This document shows positions 63,532-64,000 of a DNA stretch of 64,000 bases, one piece after another. Source of the stretch: Hyphomicrobiales bacterium (GTDB lineage Bacteria > Pseudomonadota > Alphaproteobacteria > Rhizobiales > Rhizobiaceae). Numbering within the stretch: the first letter of the stretch is position 1; each line of letters starts with the position of its first letter. A program made the translations under genes and the position numbers. The notes under the pieces were generated by a model. That model had not been told where the DNA came from and did not search any database. It saw only the letters and a program-made list of their open reading frames with translations. The stretch spans positions 213,718 to 277,717 of the forward strand of contig UCNG01000002.1 of assembly GCA_900473915.1 (NCBI GenBank), written 5' to 3'.

Positions 63532-64000
63532 TCCGCGCCCTCCGATGGTGCAGAGGGGAGAGGACGCCAGTGGGTGGGAACATTGGTTAGGTAGGACAAA
63601 GCGCCCTTCCAATCTCCATTCACCCACGAAGCTGCGGCTTCGCTCACGTCGAATTCATCCACCTTTTCATTGAAAAGTGCGGCCATGAATTCGTCCATGC
63701 TGCACGGCCTGCCGTCATCCCCCTCGACCTCCGAAGCTGGCGCAGATGGAAGAGGACGCCAGTGGGTTGGGTAAACGCCAAATTCTCCATAATAACTATC
63801 GCTCACACCACAGACCAAGAAGCGACCGTAGCTATGCTTCTGCTCGAAGCGCACAGAAACGACGCCTTCATCTTTGCAAAACGCCAAGACTACAGTCCCA
63901 TCCTTCGGCGCGCTCTCAATCGGCTTCCACCCATCCCCCTCGACCTTACCGGCGTCGGCATGGTCCGGGGAGGATAGGGAGCGGATGGCGTTCCAGATAT
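63528..64000 (-). CDS. DUF551-type phage protein with internal duplication (partial)
   Basis: The open frame continues to the window edge, so the start is missing. GWKPIESAPKDGT near the N-terminal end is the DUF551 opening. The tail carries THWRPLPSAP twice (encoded near 63550-63580 and 63742-63772), each a DUF551 C-terminal motif, with an unrelated acidic stretch (SMDEFMAALFNEKVDEFDV) between. This suggests a tandem duplication or fusion of two DUF551 copies. Function unknown. Confidence 0.75.
   Translation of the reverse strand, partial: IWNAIRSLSSPDHADAGKVEGDGWKPIESAPKDGTVVLAFCKDEGVVSVRFEQKHSYGRFLVCGVSDSYYGEFGVYPTHWRPLPSAPASEVEGDDGRPCSMDEFMAALFNEKVDEFDVSEAAASWVNGDWKGALSYLTNVPTHWRPLPSAPSEGAE

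Larger units (their letters stand above)
59446..64000. mobile_element. Left end of a prophage or integrative island at tRNA-Val
   Basis: A tyrosine integrase gene ends 112 bp from the tRNA 3' end and points toward it, followed by an excisionase-like gene and a run of small overlapping genes on the minus strand, several of phage type (DUF551, phage-style methyltransferase). The left attachment site would be the tRNA 3' end (59410-59445). The other end is outside the window. Confidence 0.85.

Overview
The window looks like a stretch of a Brucellaceae chromosome (Brucella/Ochrobactrum group, Alphaproteobacteria, Hyphomicrobiales). The grounds are gene content and order: aroQ-accB-accC, amiC-mrcA-prfB, a SUF operon flanked by two cysteine desulfurases, pcm next to a BepC-like tolC, and popZ next to valS. 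Short palindromic repeats of the Brucella/Ochrobactrum type are scattered between genes. The assignment is made from recognition, not from a database search.

Left part (1-24 kb) is core housekeeping. It holds the start of fatty acid synthesis (accC, accB) with aroQ; a periplasmic DsbA-like oxidoreductase beside an M48 metalloprotease; a class I aminotransferase; RNase E with a ~0.7 kb gap before the divergent amidase amiC; PBP1A (mrcA); prfB read through a programmed +1 frameshift; an M23 peptidase; a DUF455 protein with peroxiredoxin Bcp; a large AsmA/YhdP-like envelope protein; tyrS; an SMR exporter; and an alpha/beta hydrolase.

Middle part (24-36 kb) is iron-sulfur assembly: a NifS/IscS-type desulfurase, then sufB-sufC-sufD-sufS and a SufT-like DUF59 gene, with an Irr-box-like palindrome upstream of sufB. 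A tRNA-Thr, nadK, a DEAD-box helicase, a TfoX-N protein, an A-type Fe-S carrier, a secreted protein of unknown family and a small metal-binding HMA protein follow.

The region 36-59 kb has pcm, tolC, popZ, valS, a FadL-like porin, a beta-hydroxyacid dehydrogenase, a GST, a polar amino-acid ABC transporter without a visible ATPase gene, a molybdenum-cofactor group (moaA, DMT exporter, mobA, mobB), a DUF971 gene, two regulator/enzyme pairs with clear palindromic operators (MarR with hydrolase, TetR with SDR), class I fumarase and a YcbB-like L,D-transpeptidase.

The right end (59.4-64 kb) is accessory: a tyrosine integrase sits just downstream of tRNA-Val(CAC), followed by an excisionase-like HTH gene and eight tightly overlapping small genes, all on the minus strand and running off the window. 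It reads as the left end of a prophage or integrative island. Most of its proteins have no function I can recognise.

The most distinctive sequence-level signals are a composite ~100-bp repeat whose outer edge is the stop codon of the neighbouring gene in four of five copies, the prfB recoding site, the Irr-like box before the suf genes, and the uncharacterised island operon. I did not find a convincing wholly new system; the island operon is the best candidate and is truncated here.
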